14,854 nt of DNA, from assembly GCA_002104895.1 (NCBI GenBank), contig MCFG01000691.1:1-14854 (forward strand). Direction: 5' to 3'. Positions 1 to 11,142 of the stretch are shown here, in pieces; within the stretch, counting starts at the first letter, position 1, and each line of letters opens with the position of its first letter. The notes under the pieces were generated by a model that saw only the letters and a list, made by a program, of their open reading frames with translations, searched no databases and was not told the DNA's origin. The DNA comes from Anaeromyces robustus (lineage: Eukaryota; Neocallimastigomycota; Neocallimastigomycetes; Neocallimastigales; Neocallimastigaceae). The position numbers were made by a program, and so were the translations under genes.

Positions 1-175
1 TAATAGGTTTGCTTGTATTTATTAACATAGATGGACATTATATTAAAAAAAAATAATATTTTGATATTAAAAAACAATTTTTGTTTATCATAAAATTTCA
101 GTATTAAAAAAATGACATGAAAATAAGATATCATTATTTTACATCATGTTTAATATTTCTGAGGTATAATTAAGA

Positions 176-196
176 TACTAAGTTTTTGATATTTAG
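176..196 (+). other. Intron 3' end: branch point and acceptor
   Basis: TACTAAG at 176-182 matches the fungal branch-point consensus. The next AG after it is ATTTAG at 191-196, about 15 nt from the branch adenosine, a normal fungal spacing, with a T-rich stretch between. The donor is not certain. An AG|GTTTGC at 5-12 would give a 190-bp intron in a compatible phase, but GTTTGC is a weak donor, so the intron may begin outside the window. Confidence 0.42.
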
Positions 197-284
197 GAAA
201 TATAATTTAGCTGCAGAAACATTCAATTATATACATAAAAGATTAGCTATCAGCTTGCATCTTAACAGAGAATTTATTGTTTAA
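197..284 (+). CDS. Candidate 3'-terminal exon of an unrecognised gene (partial)
   Basis: An open stretch follows a convincing 3' splice site. It encodes KYNLAAETFNYIHKRLAI and ten further residues ending in NREFIV, then a TAA at 282-284. The composition (Ala, Glu, His, Arg, Ser, mixed hydrophobics, likely amphipathic helix) is unlike the Lys/Asn/Ile/Phe/Tyr output of the surrounding AT-rich DNA, and local GC is higher than on either side. The exon would begin with one base completing a split codon (G197). AG dinucleotides at 209-210 and 215-216 are alternative acceptors in the same frame. The rest of the gene must lie left of the window. I do not recognise the protein, and only 28 residues are visible. 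A chance open frame cannot be excluded. Confidence 0.42.
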
Positions 285-357
285 TATCAACCATTTTTCT
301 TCTTTTTTTTTATTTTTTTTTTTTTAAATTACACATTGATTACAATATTATTTAATT

Positions 358-360
<3 letters not shown>

Positions 361-416
<56 letters not shown>
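361..416. repeat. (TTA)n microsatellite, about 18 copies
   Basis: This is an uninterrupted TTA array of 56 nt in noncoding DNA. Its orientation is opposite to the TAA arrays further right. Confidence 0.97.
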
Positions 417-795
417 TTAAATTATATAATTTTTTTAATATATGTTAAGTAAAATTATATATATAAATATTTAATTAAATTATAATTATAATCATTCATA
501 ATTAAAATGATTATAATTAAACATCAAAAATTATCGTAATCCTCATCCTCATCTCATCATTATTGTGATTATTTCATAGATCATAAATTTCATAATAATC
601 TTGATGATAAGAATGATAATTTCTTTTTATTATTATGGTTATATTCCTTTATAAATATATAAATATTAAATATTATTAGTAAATTATTGTAAGTTATTCT
701 ATTTAAGTATTTATGTATTTAATAAATTAATAATAATACTAATAGTAATTCTAATTCTAATACTAATACTAATACCAATAATACTACTACTAATA

Positions 796-1040
796 ATAAT
801 AAATTATAATAACAATAATAATAATAAATTATAATAATAATAATAATAATAATAAATTATAATAATAAATAATAATAATAATAATAATAAATTATAATAA
901 TAATAATAAATTATAATAATAATAATAAATTATAATAATAATAATAATAAATTATAATAATAATAATAAATTATAATAATAATAATAAATTATAATAATA
1001 ATAATAAATTATAATAATAATAATAAATTATAATAATAAC
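796..1040. repeat. TAA-based minisatellite, 19/22-bp unit
   Basis: The element AAATTATAA alternates with (TAA)n. Successive AAATT cores begin at 908, 927, 949, 968, 987 and 1006, giving spacings of 19 or 22 bp, that is, one TAA triplet more or less. This is a higher-order repeat that grows by units and also slips by triplets. Confidence 0.9.
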
Positions 1041-1050
1041 AAATTAAAAT

Positions 1051-1187
1051 AATAATAATCATAATAATAATAATCATAATAATAATCATAGTCATCATCA
1101 TCATAATAATAATAATCATAATAATAATAATCATAATAATAATCATAGTCATCATCATCATAATAATAATAATCATAATAATAATTC
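1051..1187. repeat. 57-bp tandem repeat with CATAGTCATCATCATCAT core
   Basis: The block containing CATAGTCATCATCATCAT occurs at 1087 and again at 1144. The surrounding TAATCATAA pattern repeats with the same 57-bp offset from about 1051, giving two full copies (1051-1107, 1108-1164) and a partial third. The CAT triplets break the TAA pattern and make the unit recognisable. Confidence 0.88.
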
Positions 1188-1255
1188 TAATACTAATACA
1201 TATACTAATAATAATATTAATAAATTATAATAATGGTAATAAATTATTATAAACT

Positions 1256-1378
<123 letters not shown>

Positions 1379-1440
1379 TACTAATAATAAAAATAAAAAT
1401 AACAATAACAATAACAATATGTATCTATATATAGAGTTTA

Positions 1441-3833
1441 TATTAATTTACATAATGTAATGCAAATAGGAATTTTCAAATATAAAGGTCTATTATTATA
1501 TTTTTTTCTCATTAGAATTAAATTTTTTTTAATCAAACTATTTTCTAAACTTGAAAGTTTATTATTTTTTTTAAAAAAAATAATGATAATATAAATATAT
1601 AGTTTTAATAATTCATTCCTTTACCATTTAATATTATTACTAGGTATTAATGAAAATTCAGATTAATAATCAATTTTTTTTTTTTTTAAATTTTTATTTT
1701 TATACTATTGATTAATATATTATTGTCTACTAAAAATTTAACATTTTTTTTTATTTATATAAATATATATATATATATATATTTAATTCATTCATTCTCG
1801 ATTTCTTTTTTTTTTTGTGAATTTTCAATAATGATAATAAAAAAAATTATTATTAAATAGTATATAATCTTTCTTTATATATATGATAGTTTTCTATCTT
1901 TCAATTATTTTTTGAAAACACTCCAACCAAATTCAATAATTTATCATGATTTATTTTTAATTATTCAATATCAAATGACATAAATATAATTATTATTATT
2001 AATATCTTTTTTTTTATTCTATGAAGAAAATTAATATATATATTTATTAATATTATTTTTATCTGAAGAGAATTGTATATTAAATCCATTATAAAATAAA
2101 TTTTCAATATGTTAAAGATAAAATATATATATAAAAACGAGTTTTTTAGATCATTATATAATTTATAAAATGTAGATATTAATAAAAGGTCTCATATATA
2201 TTAATATTAATAAAAAGGATTCATATATATATATATATATCATTATTTGAAAAGATTTTAAAATTGGCCCATTTGTTATATATTTTATTTTGCTCAATAA
2301 AAAATGGATATTTAATTAGTATATAACATTTTTATTTTAAATGATACATTATAATTTATAATTTTTATAATATTTAAAGTTATTTTTTTTTATTTTATAA
2401 GAAATATAAATAAAGTAATAGTTTTAATATTTTATTAATAATATATAATTAATAAATAAAAATTATAATAAAACTTATTTGTTTTAAAATATAGTTTTTT
2501 TTTTATTTTTTATTTTTTGTATATATTTTCAATTTTTTTTTTATTTTTTTTATTTTTTGTATAAATTTTTATTTTTATTATATTATGTAAATTATACATA
2601 TATATATTTAATTAGTATAATTTTATTTTTATAAATATGGTTACACAATAAAAATAATAATTAATAATATATGATGAAAAATATTTGAAAATATTCTTTT
2701 TTCCCTTTTCTAAAATATTAACCATTTTTTTTTGGTTACAAACCGTTTCATATTTTGTAATATAATGTCTTTATTATGTTTTGTGTGAGCTTTTTTTTTT
2801 TTTTTTCTTTTTTTTTTAAGTAATGTTAGAATTTTAATTATGTTTAATGATTTTTTTTTTTAGTAATGTTATAGTTTTTTTTTTATGTTTTATAAATCTA
2901 TAGAGTATTAAATTTATATTATAGTAATTTAAGTTTTTTTATTACTTATTATAATGTTTTAAGTTCATTTAAAATTCAATATATTATTATATGTTTTTAT
3001 TTGAATTAAATCGATAAAAAACTTTTTTTTTTCATTTATTACTATAATAATATGTCTCAATATTTAAACTATTGTTAAGAGTAAGCGCTTTAAAACAAAT
3101 ATGAATAATCGAATTCTTAGATAAATCAATTATTTATTTGTTTTAAATATGTTATTTCCTAAATATAAAAAAAAATTTAAATTTAATTTAAAATATTTAA
3201 AATGTTTCTATAACATTTGTCATAAGAATTTTCGTAGGGCTAAATAGAGAATCAATAGAACAAAAGATTAACGTATTAAATCATATTATATATTAATTAT
3301 TTTTTTAATTATTTTATTAAAACAATTTATAAAAATTGAGTACAAAGTAAAAGGAATTAATTATTTTACATATGACTAATAATTAATTTTTTTTTTATAA
3401 CAGTTCAAAAATAAATAATATTTTTTATTTATAAAAGACGTTCTTTATAGTATAAATTTTATAAATGGGGTATAAAATGGTAAAAATGGTAAATATTTTT
3501 AATACTTATTTATATAATTAGAAAATAAAATAAAAAAAAAAAAATAAAGCATACAAAATGTAAAACAAATTTTTATATATAGTAGTATATATAAATTAAT
3601 TAAATTATATATAATAAATTAAAATTAAATTTTAGAAATTGAACATTTTTTTTTTTAAATAATTAAAAATTAAAAATGTCCATTGTATTATTGAATCTAA
3701 ATAAAGATAATAAATAGAGTATTTTAATAAGTATTAAAATTTTTATTGAATATTTTTAAATATCATTTTATATTTTTGTATAAAATTATTGTCGTGAATG
3801 ATAGGAATTATCAATGTTATTATAATATAATAC
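1441..3833. other. AT-rich spacer without visible genes
   Basis: I scanned both strands and found no open frame with ordinary composition, no tRNA-like GGTTCGA box B and no rRNA similarity. The content is T tracts, A tracts, TA dinucleotide runs (1766-1782, 2224-2240) and scattered short hairpins such as AACCA...TGGTT around 2720-2738. Slightly less AT-rich patches occur at 1915-1980, 2700-2790 and 3075-3250, but all contain stops in every frame. Confidence 0.72.
3089..3147. repeat. 13-bp inverted repeat, 33-nt spacer
   Basis: TTTAAAACAAATA at 3089-3101 is the exact reverse complement of TATTTGTTTTAAA at 3135-3147. The palindrome AAGCGCTT (3083-3090) abuts the left arm. No coding sequence lies inside. 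It could be a small cruciform or the remnant of a miniature inverted-repeat element, but no target-site duplication is obvious. Confidence 0.6.
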
Positions 3834-4011
<178 letters not shown>

Positions 4012-4104
4012 TCCGATTTGAATAAAATGTTCAATTTTGTAATATTGTAATATTTTTTTTAATTAAAACATTTGTTAAATAATATATTTCAAAATTCTGT
4101 TTAA

Positions 4105-4157
4105 TTTATATAAAATTTCTGTAAAATTTTATAGCATATAATAAAAAGTATAAAATA
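4105..4157. repeat. 53-bp direct repeat, copy 1
   Basis: The block beginning TTTATATAAAATTTCTG is found again at 4320-4372, with a single mismatch (G4148 against A4363) and a 215-bp offset. The match is far longer and more complex than the surrounding simple repeats, so it represents a real duplication. Confidence 0.9.
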
Positions 4158-4190
4158 ATCATAATAATAAATAATAATAATAATAATAAT

Positions 4191-4250
4191 AAATAACAAT
4201 AAATAATAATAAATAACAATAAATAATAATAAATAACAATAAATAATAAA
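4191..4250. repeat. 20-bp minisatellite, three copies
   Basis: The unit AAATAACAATAAATAATAAT is tandemly repeated at 4191, 4211 and 4231, the last copy being imperfect at its end. A short (CAA)n tract follows at about 4249-4265. Confidence 0.9.
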
Positions 4251-4268
4251 CAACAACAACAACAATTA

Positions 4269-4309
4269 TAATAATAATAATAATAATACTATTATTATTA
4301 TTATTATTA
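4269..4309. repeat. 20-bp perfect palindrome of (TAA)/(TTA)
   Basis: TAA repeats at 4269-4288 are followed, after a single C at 4289, by the exact reverse complement (TTA repeats) at 4290-4309. This would form a cruciform or RNA hairpin. It lies between the two copies of the 53-bp duplication. Confidence 0.92.
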
Positions 4310-4319
4310 CTTGGGAAAG

Positions 4320-4372
4320 TTTATATAAAATTTCTGTAAAATTTTATAGCATATAATAAAAAATATAAAATA
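4320..4372. repeat. 53-bp direct repeat, copy 2
   Basis: Second copy of the block at 4105-4157 with one mismatch. A further short echo follows: ATTACTTGGGAAA occurs just before this copy (about 4306-4318) and again at 4388-4400, so the locus has undergone more than one local duplication. Confidence 0.9.
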
Positions 4373-5196
4373 TAATAATATAATAATATTACTTGGGAAA
4401 ATTTAATTAATAGATAAAGGAAATTATTATGGAAAAATGGTTATTTTTTTATATATATTAAGATTTTTAAGTATAAAATATAGTAAAATTAATTTTGATT
4501 AATAATATTATTTAAATGAAGTAGTTTATATTCTTAATTTAGCCATTATTTAGATAATTTTCTTTTTTTTAAAAAGAATAAATAAACAATATTTTACATA
4601 AATTTATTTTTTTATAAAAAAAAATAAATGAGCAATAATTTACATATACTTTTATTAAAAAAAAAAATAAATAATCATATAATATTATAAAGTAAATGAA
4701 TAATTGTACATAATTATAAAGAAAATTGTTAAAAAAAAAATAATAAGGTTAATTATTATGTCTAAGTTTTTATTTATTATTATATTTTTTTTATTGTTAT
4801 TGAATTTAACTAAAAAAGAAAATATTAAAAAAATTTTTTAATATAACATTTGTGTATACATTATCATTAATATATCATAATTGTGGTCTTTTATTCATCT
4901 TTTTTTTTTTTTAATGAAATAAAATTTCTTTCATAGTATGCATTGATCATTAAATGTGAAAATTTTATTAAATTAGAATTTAAATCCGTTAATTAATATT
5001 GTATACCATTTTTTTTTACATTTCATTTCATTAAATAAAAATGAATTATATTAAAATTATATAATGAAATATCTTTTTATTATTTTTATTATTATGAATA
5101 AAATAATAATATTTTTTTAATATATTTTTCCTTTTTTTATTATACTATTTTGAAATGTTTATGTTATATCATTTTTTTAATTGTTTAGTTGATAAT

Positions 5197-5219
5197 TTTT
5201 TTTTTTTTTTTTTTTTTTT
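5197..5219. repeat. Long poly(T) tract
   Basis: An uninterrupted run of more than 20 T. A similar tract lies at about 5785-5810. Such tracts recur throughout the desert on both strands. Confidence 0.9.
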
Positions 5220-6922
5220 AGATTTTTATGTTATTCTTTTTTATGTTATACAATTTAATAAATGATAACCACGATATATAATAAAAAAAATGTGCAATTA
5301 TTTTATAATCATAAAAAGTTATAATTAAAGAATTTTTTTTTTTAATTTAAATGTATGAAGATTATGTATTTTATGTATTAAATAAAAAATAATATTATTA
5401 AAAATTTTTTAATTATTTATTTTACCATAAAAGTATAAATAAATTATTAAACTTTAATTAAAAAATGAAAAATAAAAAAAAATTTTTTTACCATATTTTA
5501 ATTTTTGATTTTTCTGTAATAGTCATTTTTTGTGATTAATTTTTTTTATTAATTATATAATTAAAGTTTATTTAATTAATTATTAAAAATCAATCAGTCA
5601 CGTCACATTGTTAAATAATTTTAATTATAAAATTATTAATTATTTAAAAATATTATTTAATAAAGTTTATAATTAATATTTATTAATTTTTTTATAATAA
5701 TTATTTATTATTCATAATTAATTTTTTTTTATTTATCTTTTATATATATATGAAAAATTTATATATAACTATAAATAGTAATAGTTTTTTTTTTTTTTTT
5801 TTTTTTTTTTGAATTTTTATTATTATGAAATAATAATACATTTTTTTTATGATTTTTTCTAATAGTTAATATTGATTGTTTTTTTGATTATTAATTATCT
5901 ATTAGTCAAAAGTATTATTCTTTTTTTATTTATTTATTTTTTTATTTCCTAACCTAGACAAATTAAAAATTTTTTATTACAAAATGAATATTTATTTTTT
6001 TTTATTTTATATAATTTAATTTATTAATTTAATTATTTGTAATATGATATGTATTATTATTTTAAGAATATTTTTGTTTTTATTATGTCATATTTTTTTG
6101 TTTCAGTTTTTTTTTATTTATATTATTAGCATTTTCTATTTATACGCGTTTAAAAGGTTTTTTTTTTTAAAATTACTTTAAGATTATTATTTTATCTATA
6201 ATATATTATGTAATATTTTTTCTCTATATAAATATTTATATATTAAAATATAAATTTTTTTATTTATAATGAAAAAGAATAAAAATAAAAAATAAAAAAA
6301 ATATGTTTCTATTTTTATATTTTTATTTTTTAATTTATATTTTTTATCTTCTAATTACCAATGCCATATTTTTTTTTTTTTGATTATTATTGACAATATA
6401 AACTTTATTTAATATAATTATTTAAAATAAAAAATTATATATATATAATTATATATTGAAGTACAAAATAAATTAATTTTTGTGCTAGCTCTCTTTGAAA
6501 TTAACAAAAAAATTGATTCCTACATTTAGTAGTAACCAATAATATTAATTTGCAAAAAAATATTTTATAATAATTTTTTGTTAAATAATAAATATATATA
6601 AAGATTGTTGACAACATATATTATTATAACTATATTACATAATATAAATAATATATATATAATTATATAATCATTACTATTATAATATATTGTGTAATGT
6701 GTATTCATATGAAGTGTTTAACATATACATAAAAAAAATATAAGAAAATATAAAACATAAAAATAAATATATATAAATTATAAAACATAAAACAATAGGT
6801 ATACAAAAATATAAATGTAATATAAATATAATGTAAATATTTTTTTGTAGAATTAACTAATTTTTTTTTTTCATAATTTTGGTATTATCTCCAAATTTTT
6901 TTTATTATTAATTGTATTATTC

Positions 6923-7040
6923 ATAATGATTAATAATTTAACAATATAAATTATTTTATAGTATTAGTATTACAATAATGATTAATAATTTAACAATATA
7001 AATTATTTTATAGTATTAGTATTACAATAATGATTAATAA
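6923..7040. repeat. 52-bp tandem duplication, 2.3 copies
   Basis: The unit starting ATAATGATTAATAATTTAAC is present at 6923-6974 and 6975-7026, identical as far as I can compare, followed by a 14-bp partial copy at 7027-7040. It includes the non-simple string TAGTATTAGTATTAC, so this is a true duplication rather than microsatellite slippage. Confidence 0.92.
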
Positions 7041-7135
7041 ATAAGTAATAATAAATAATAAATAATAAATAATAAATTAATTAATAAACAATAAACAATA
7101 AACAATAAATAATAAATAGTAATAATAAATAGCAA
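7041..7135. repeat. Degenerate AATAAT/AATAAAC repeats
   Basis: AATAAATAATAAATAAT-type units and a 7-bp AATAAAC unit repeated about three times (about 7083-7106), continuing directly from the 52-bp duplication. Confidence 0.8.
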
Positions 7136-8430
7136 ATAAGAATTAATAATATCTTCCTGAAAATAAATTTTTTTATCTGCTATTTTATTATTTATATATT
7201 ATTTTAAAAATTTAATTGTTTACAATAGCATTTATTATAATTGTTTACTATAGATTAAATAGATAAAAAAAATGTATTTTTTTTTTATTAAAAAAGGAAT
7301 AAAAATGATTCATCTTTTTTTTTTTGAAAATTTTAAACAAACAAAAAAAAATTTTTTTCAATAATATGTATATGTAAGGTTTATACCATAAAAAGACATT
7401 TGTTTAAATTAATTTTTTATGTTATGAATGTAAAAAAAGGAGGAATATATTATTTAGAATTTCTATTTATTAATACAATTAAAAAATATATATATTAATA
7501 TATATATATTAAAATATAATAATATAAATAATAATATACATTAATATATTTATAAATATAATATAAAAATTTTTATGGTGTTATGTAAAATATATAATAA
7601 ACTTCATGATAAATATTATTTAACAAGTTTTTTTTTTATTATATTATATAACTAAAACAAAATATTACCTATCATATTTATAATAAACCGCAGATCTTTA
7701 TCAAAAAAAAAAACTATATATATATATGTCATATTGTGAAATTTCATAAAAAAATTATACTATCATATTATTTTGAAATTTGTATGTTATTTAAATAATA
7801 TTTATTGTTATTTATTATAATAATAAATATATAAAGAATATGAAAATTATGATTTAAATTATGACTTTTTTGATATAAATGTATTTTTATAATTAATAAT
7901 AATTTTTTTATATGTATCCTATTATAATATATAATTTATTTATTTAATTTTTTAATGTTATTTTTTATTTTATGTATTATTTTCCTAATATTATTTTATC
8001 GTAGAATATTTTTTTCTGTTATTAATTATTAATATAGCAATATGTAATTATATTACATATATAAATTTAGTATCAATTTTTTTTTATTTTAAGGTTAAAT
8101 CTTTGAACGATTTAATATATATGGCTTATATAAAGAAAATTTTTTTTTGTATATTAAATATTGGAAAATCTTTTAAATTAATTAAATAATATATAACAAA
8201 ATAATAGAATATAATAGAATAAATGAATTTATTAGAGTATTTGAATTATTATATAAAATAAATTAATTTAAAAAAAAAAAAAATTGGAAGATTTAATATA
8301 ATAACATATGGATTTTTTATTTCTTTAATAATTAAACATTCCAGTACACGTAATATATTATATATAATGAATGTACAATAAATAAATTAATTAATTAAGT
8401 TTTTAATATATTAATTCAAGACAAAATTTA

Positions 8431-8470
8431 AATTACTAATAAATTAGTTTAATTACTAATAAATTAGTTT
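8431..8470. repeat. 20-bp tandem duplication
   Basis: AATTACTAATAAATTAGTTT occurs twice head to tail at 8431-8450 and 8451-8470. Each unit contains an internal inverted pair (ACTAAT...ATTAGT). Confidence 0.92.
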
Positions 8471-8890
8471 TAATAGGAATATATTGGAGTACACTTAATA
8501 ATATATAATCATATAGAATTATAATAATTATAAAATAAGATTTACCATGTAAGGAAAATAATATTAATATATAATTTTTTATTAAAAATTTTTATTACAC
8601 AAAGCTAAGACTGTTTTTTTTTGAACTTATTAAATTTTATTTAATATTAAATTTATATAACAATGTATAACAATAAATATATTAAATAATAATTTTCATA
8701 TTTGTGTTTTTAATGAATTTTTTTTTTATTTTATAAATTAAAAAAAAAATTTTACAAGTGTCTAAAGAGGGAAACTATTTTTTTTAATCTATTTTAATAA
8801 TAATTAATAATTAATAATAATTTATATTAATAATTAATAAGTAATAATAATAAAATAAACAATTAAAATATAATAAAATAAAATATAATA

Positions 8891-9292
<402 letters not shown>

Positions 9293-9872
9293 AATTCAAT
9301 TTGATATATATTATTTGATGGTATTACGAATATCCTTAATATTTATTAATTTAATATTTTGATTTATTATAGATTTTATTAAGTTTTTCATTTTATTTTT
9401 CGTATTGATTTTATATATAAATATTATTCTTTTTATATTTTAAATTTATTTTTCATTATTATATTTATATTTAAACATATTTTATTGTTATCAATGAAAA
9501 AAATGTACTTAAATAAGATCATAATCATATATATATTATTGTTGAAATTAGAATATTTAGTAAATCTAAGTTTTATAAAGAAAATAGCAAAAAAAATAAA
9601 AACAAAAAATTTAGCATTAAAATGTATATCTATTAATAAATATTTTTAATATGTTATTTGAATTATATACTTTTTTTATTAATTTTTTTTTTCATATTCG
9701 TAATTGTTAATGAAACCAAAACATACTATTTTAAAAATATAATTAACAATCAAAAATAATTATAATGCATTTATTAAAAGTGTGTATAATGAATTTTTTT
9801 TTTTTCACTTGAACAGATAATATAATAAAAGAGTTAATGCTTTTAAATTAATAAATAAGCTAATAAATATGC

Positions 9873-9909
9873 AATAATAATTTATTAATTAATACTAATA
9901 ATAATAATG

Positions 9910-9955
<46 letters not shown>

Positions 9956-9990
9956 TAATAATTTATTAATTAATACTAATAATAATAATG

Positions 9991-10031
<41 letters not shown>

Positions 10032-10034
10032 TTA
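9873..10034. repeat. 81-bp tandem duplication containing (TAA)n
   Basis: The string AATAATAATTTATTAATTAA, leading into ATACTAATAATAATAATGA and a long TAA array, begins at 9873 and recurs at 9954 with an 81-bp offset. The unit combines a unique part of about 35 bp with about 45 bp of TAA triplets. Confidence 0.9.
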
Positions 10035-10306
10035 ATGAATTTAATGAACAAAAAGTTTTTTATATTAATGAATAAAAATAATTTTTAAATCATATTAGTA
10101 ATATATTGTGAATAATATAAATCAATATAAATTTATTTATTAAATTAGCATTAAAAAATAATATTAAACTTTAACGATTATAATTTTTAACAGATTTATT
10201 ATTATTAACTTTAATTTATATTAAATTATACCAACATATTAAATTTTTTTTTTATATGAAGAAAATTATTTTTTTTTTTTTTCATTTTTATTTTTTATTT
10301 ATTTTT

Positions 10307-10335
10307 ATTATATTATATTATATTATATTATATTA
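10307..10335. repeat. (TATTA)n pentanucleotide repeat
   Basis: About six copies of a TATTA/ATATT unit, decaying into TATTACATTGTATTATATTA. Confidence 0.88.
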
Positions 10336-11142
10336 CATTGTATTATATTAATAATTAATATTAATATTAATAAAATAGCCATTATATATAATTTTATAAT
10401 TTAATATATTATACGAAATGATATAAATTAATTTAATATATAATTTTTTATTAATCTTTATGTTTTTAATGAAAAAAATAAAAAATAAAAAAAGTGTAAA
10501 TCTTTTTTTTTTTTTTACTTTTCTTTTTTTTTTTTTTTTTCTTTTATAAAATAAATATAAATAATTAAAAATAATAAAAAGTTTATATTTAAATAAAAAT
10601 TAAAGCTAAAATATACTTATTTAAAGAAATAAATTAAAAAAAGGTAAAAGAAAAATATTGATAAAATATATTATTTTATTTTTATAATATTATATATATA
10701 TAAAATAAGTACAATAAATATAGTGTTAAAGTTGCCAATAAAGGATAGTTTCGTTGTGGATATAATTTCTACTATATATAATAATATATATTTTAAAAAA
10801 AATATATCTTTTTTTTTTTTTTTTTTTTTTTTTTATTTATTTAATTTTATTATTTTTTATTTATTATATTTTTACTTTTTCTTTATATCTTTTTTGTTTT
10901 GTGATAAAAAAATGAATAAAATTTATATTATAATATAAATAAATATAATATATAAAAAACACGATTTTATTTTTGTATATAATATATACTTTTATTAAAC
11001 TCACAACTCGCGTTTAAAGACTTAAAGAATATGTAATAACAATTACTAACGTTTTTTTTTTATTATATAAATATTATATATATTTTTCTTAAAATATTTT
11101 TTTTTGTATAAATATTTAAAATAAAAGATTTAATAAATAAAC

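Larger units (their letters stand above)
4401..8890. other. AT-rich spacer without visible genes
   Basis: No coding frame, tRNA or rRNA signal was seen on either strand in about 4.5 kb. The content is T tracts (longest about 5197-5219 and 5785-5810), A tracts, TA runs and local tandem repeats. Brief GC-richer spots (around 5595-5610, 6125-6155, 6480-6535, 7685-7700, 8340-8352) are too short and stop-filled to be exons with any confidence. Confidence 0.7.
9293..11142. other. AT-rich spacer and probable 5' flank of the next gene
   Basis: No gene is supported. The region has T tracts (10270-10282, 10500-10550, 10808-10832), repeats listed separately, and a slightly more complex stretch at 10725-10775. 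The last part, from about 10940, should hold the promoter and 5' UTR of the gene at 11143. A perfect TACTAAC at 11044-11050 with the next AG at 11126-11127 could mark a 5'-UTR intron, but no clear donor is visible. AT-rich flanks prevent naming a TATA box. Confidence 0.6.

Noticed and set aside
1-60. Short open run (IGLLVFINIDGHY...) at the left edge
   Set aside because: It has no phase-compatible splice donor linking it to the exon at 197 and ends in A-rich repeats, so it is more likely intron sequence.
9860-10051. Minus-strand poly-Leu open frame
   Set aside because: It is the translation of the (TAA)n arrays in the 81-bp duplication on the opposite strand, with no independent coding signal.
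10723-10938. 71-codon open frame with a Phe/Tyr/Ile-rich product
   Set aside because: It opens with GTG, which is unlikely in a eukaryotic nuclear gene, and most of it is translated poly(T) and AT repeats. The first 20 residues look slightly more complex but there is no further support.
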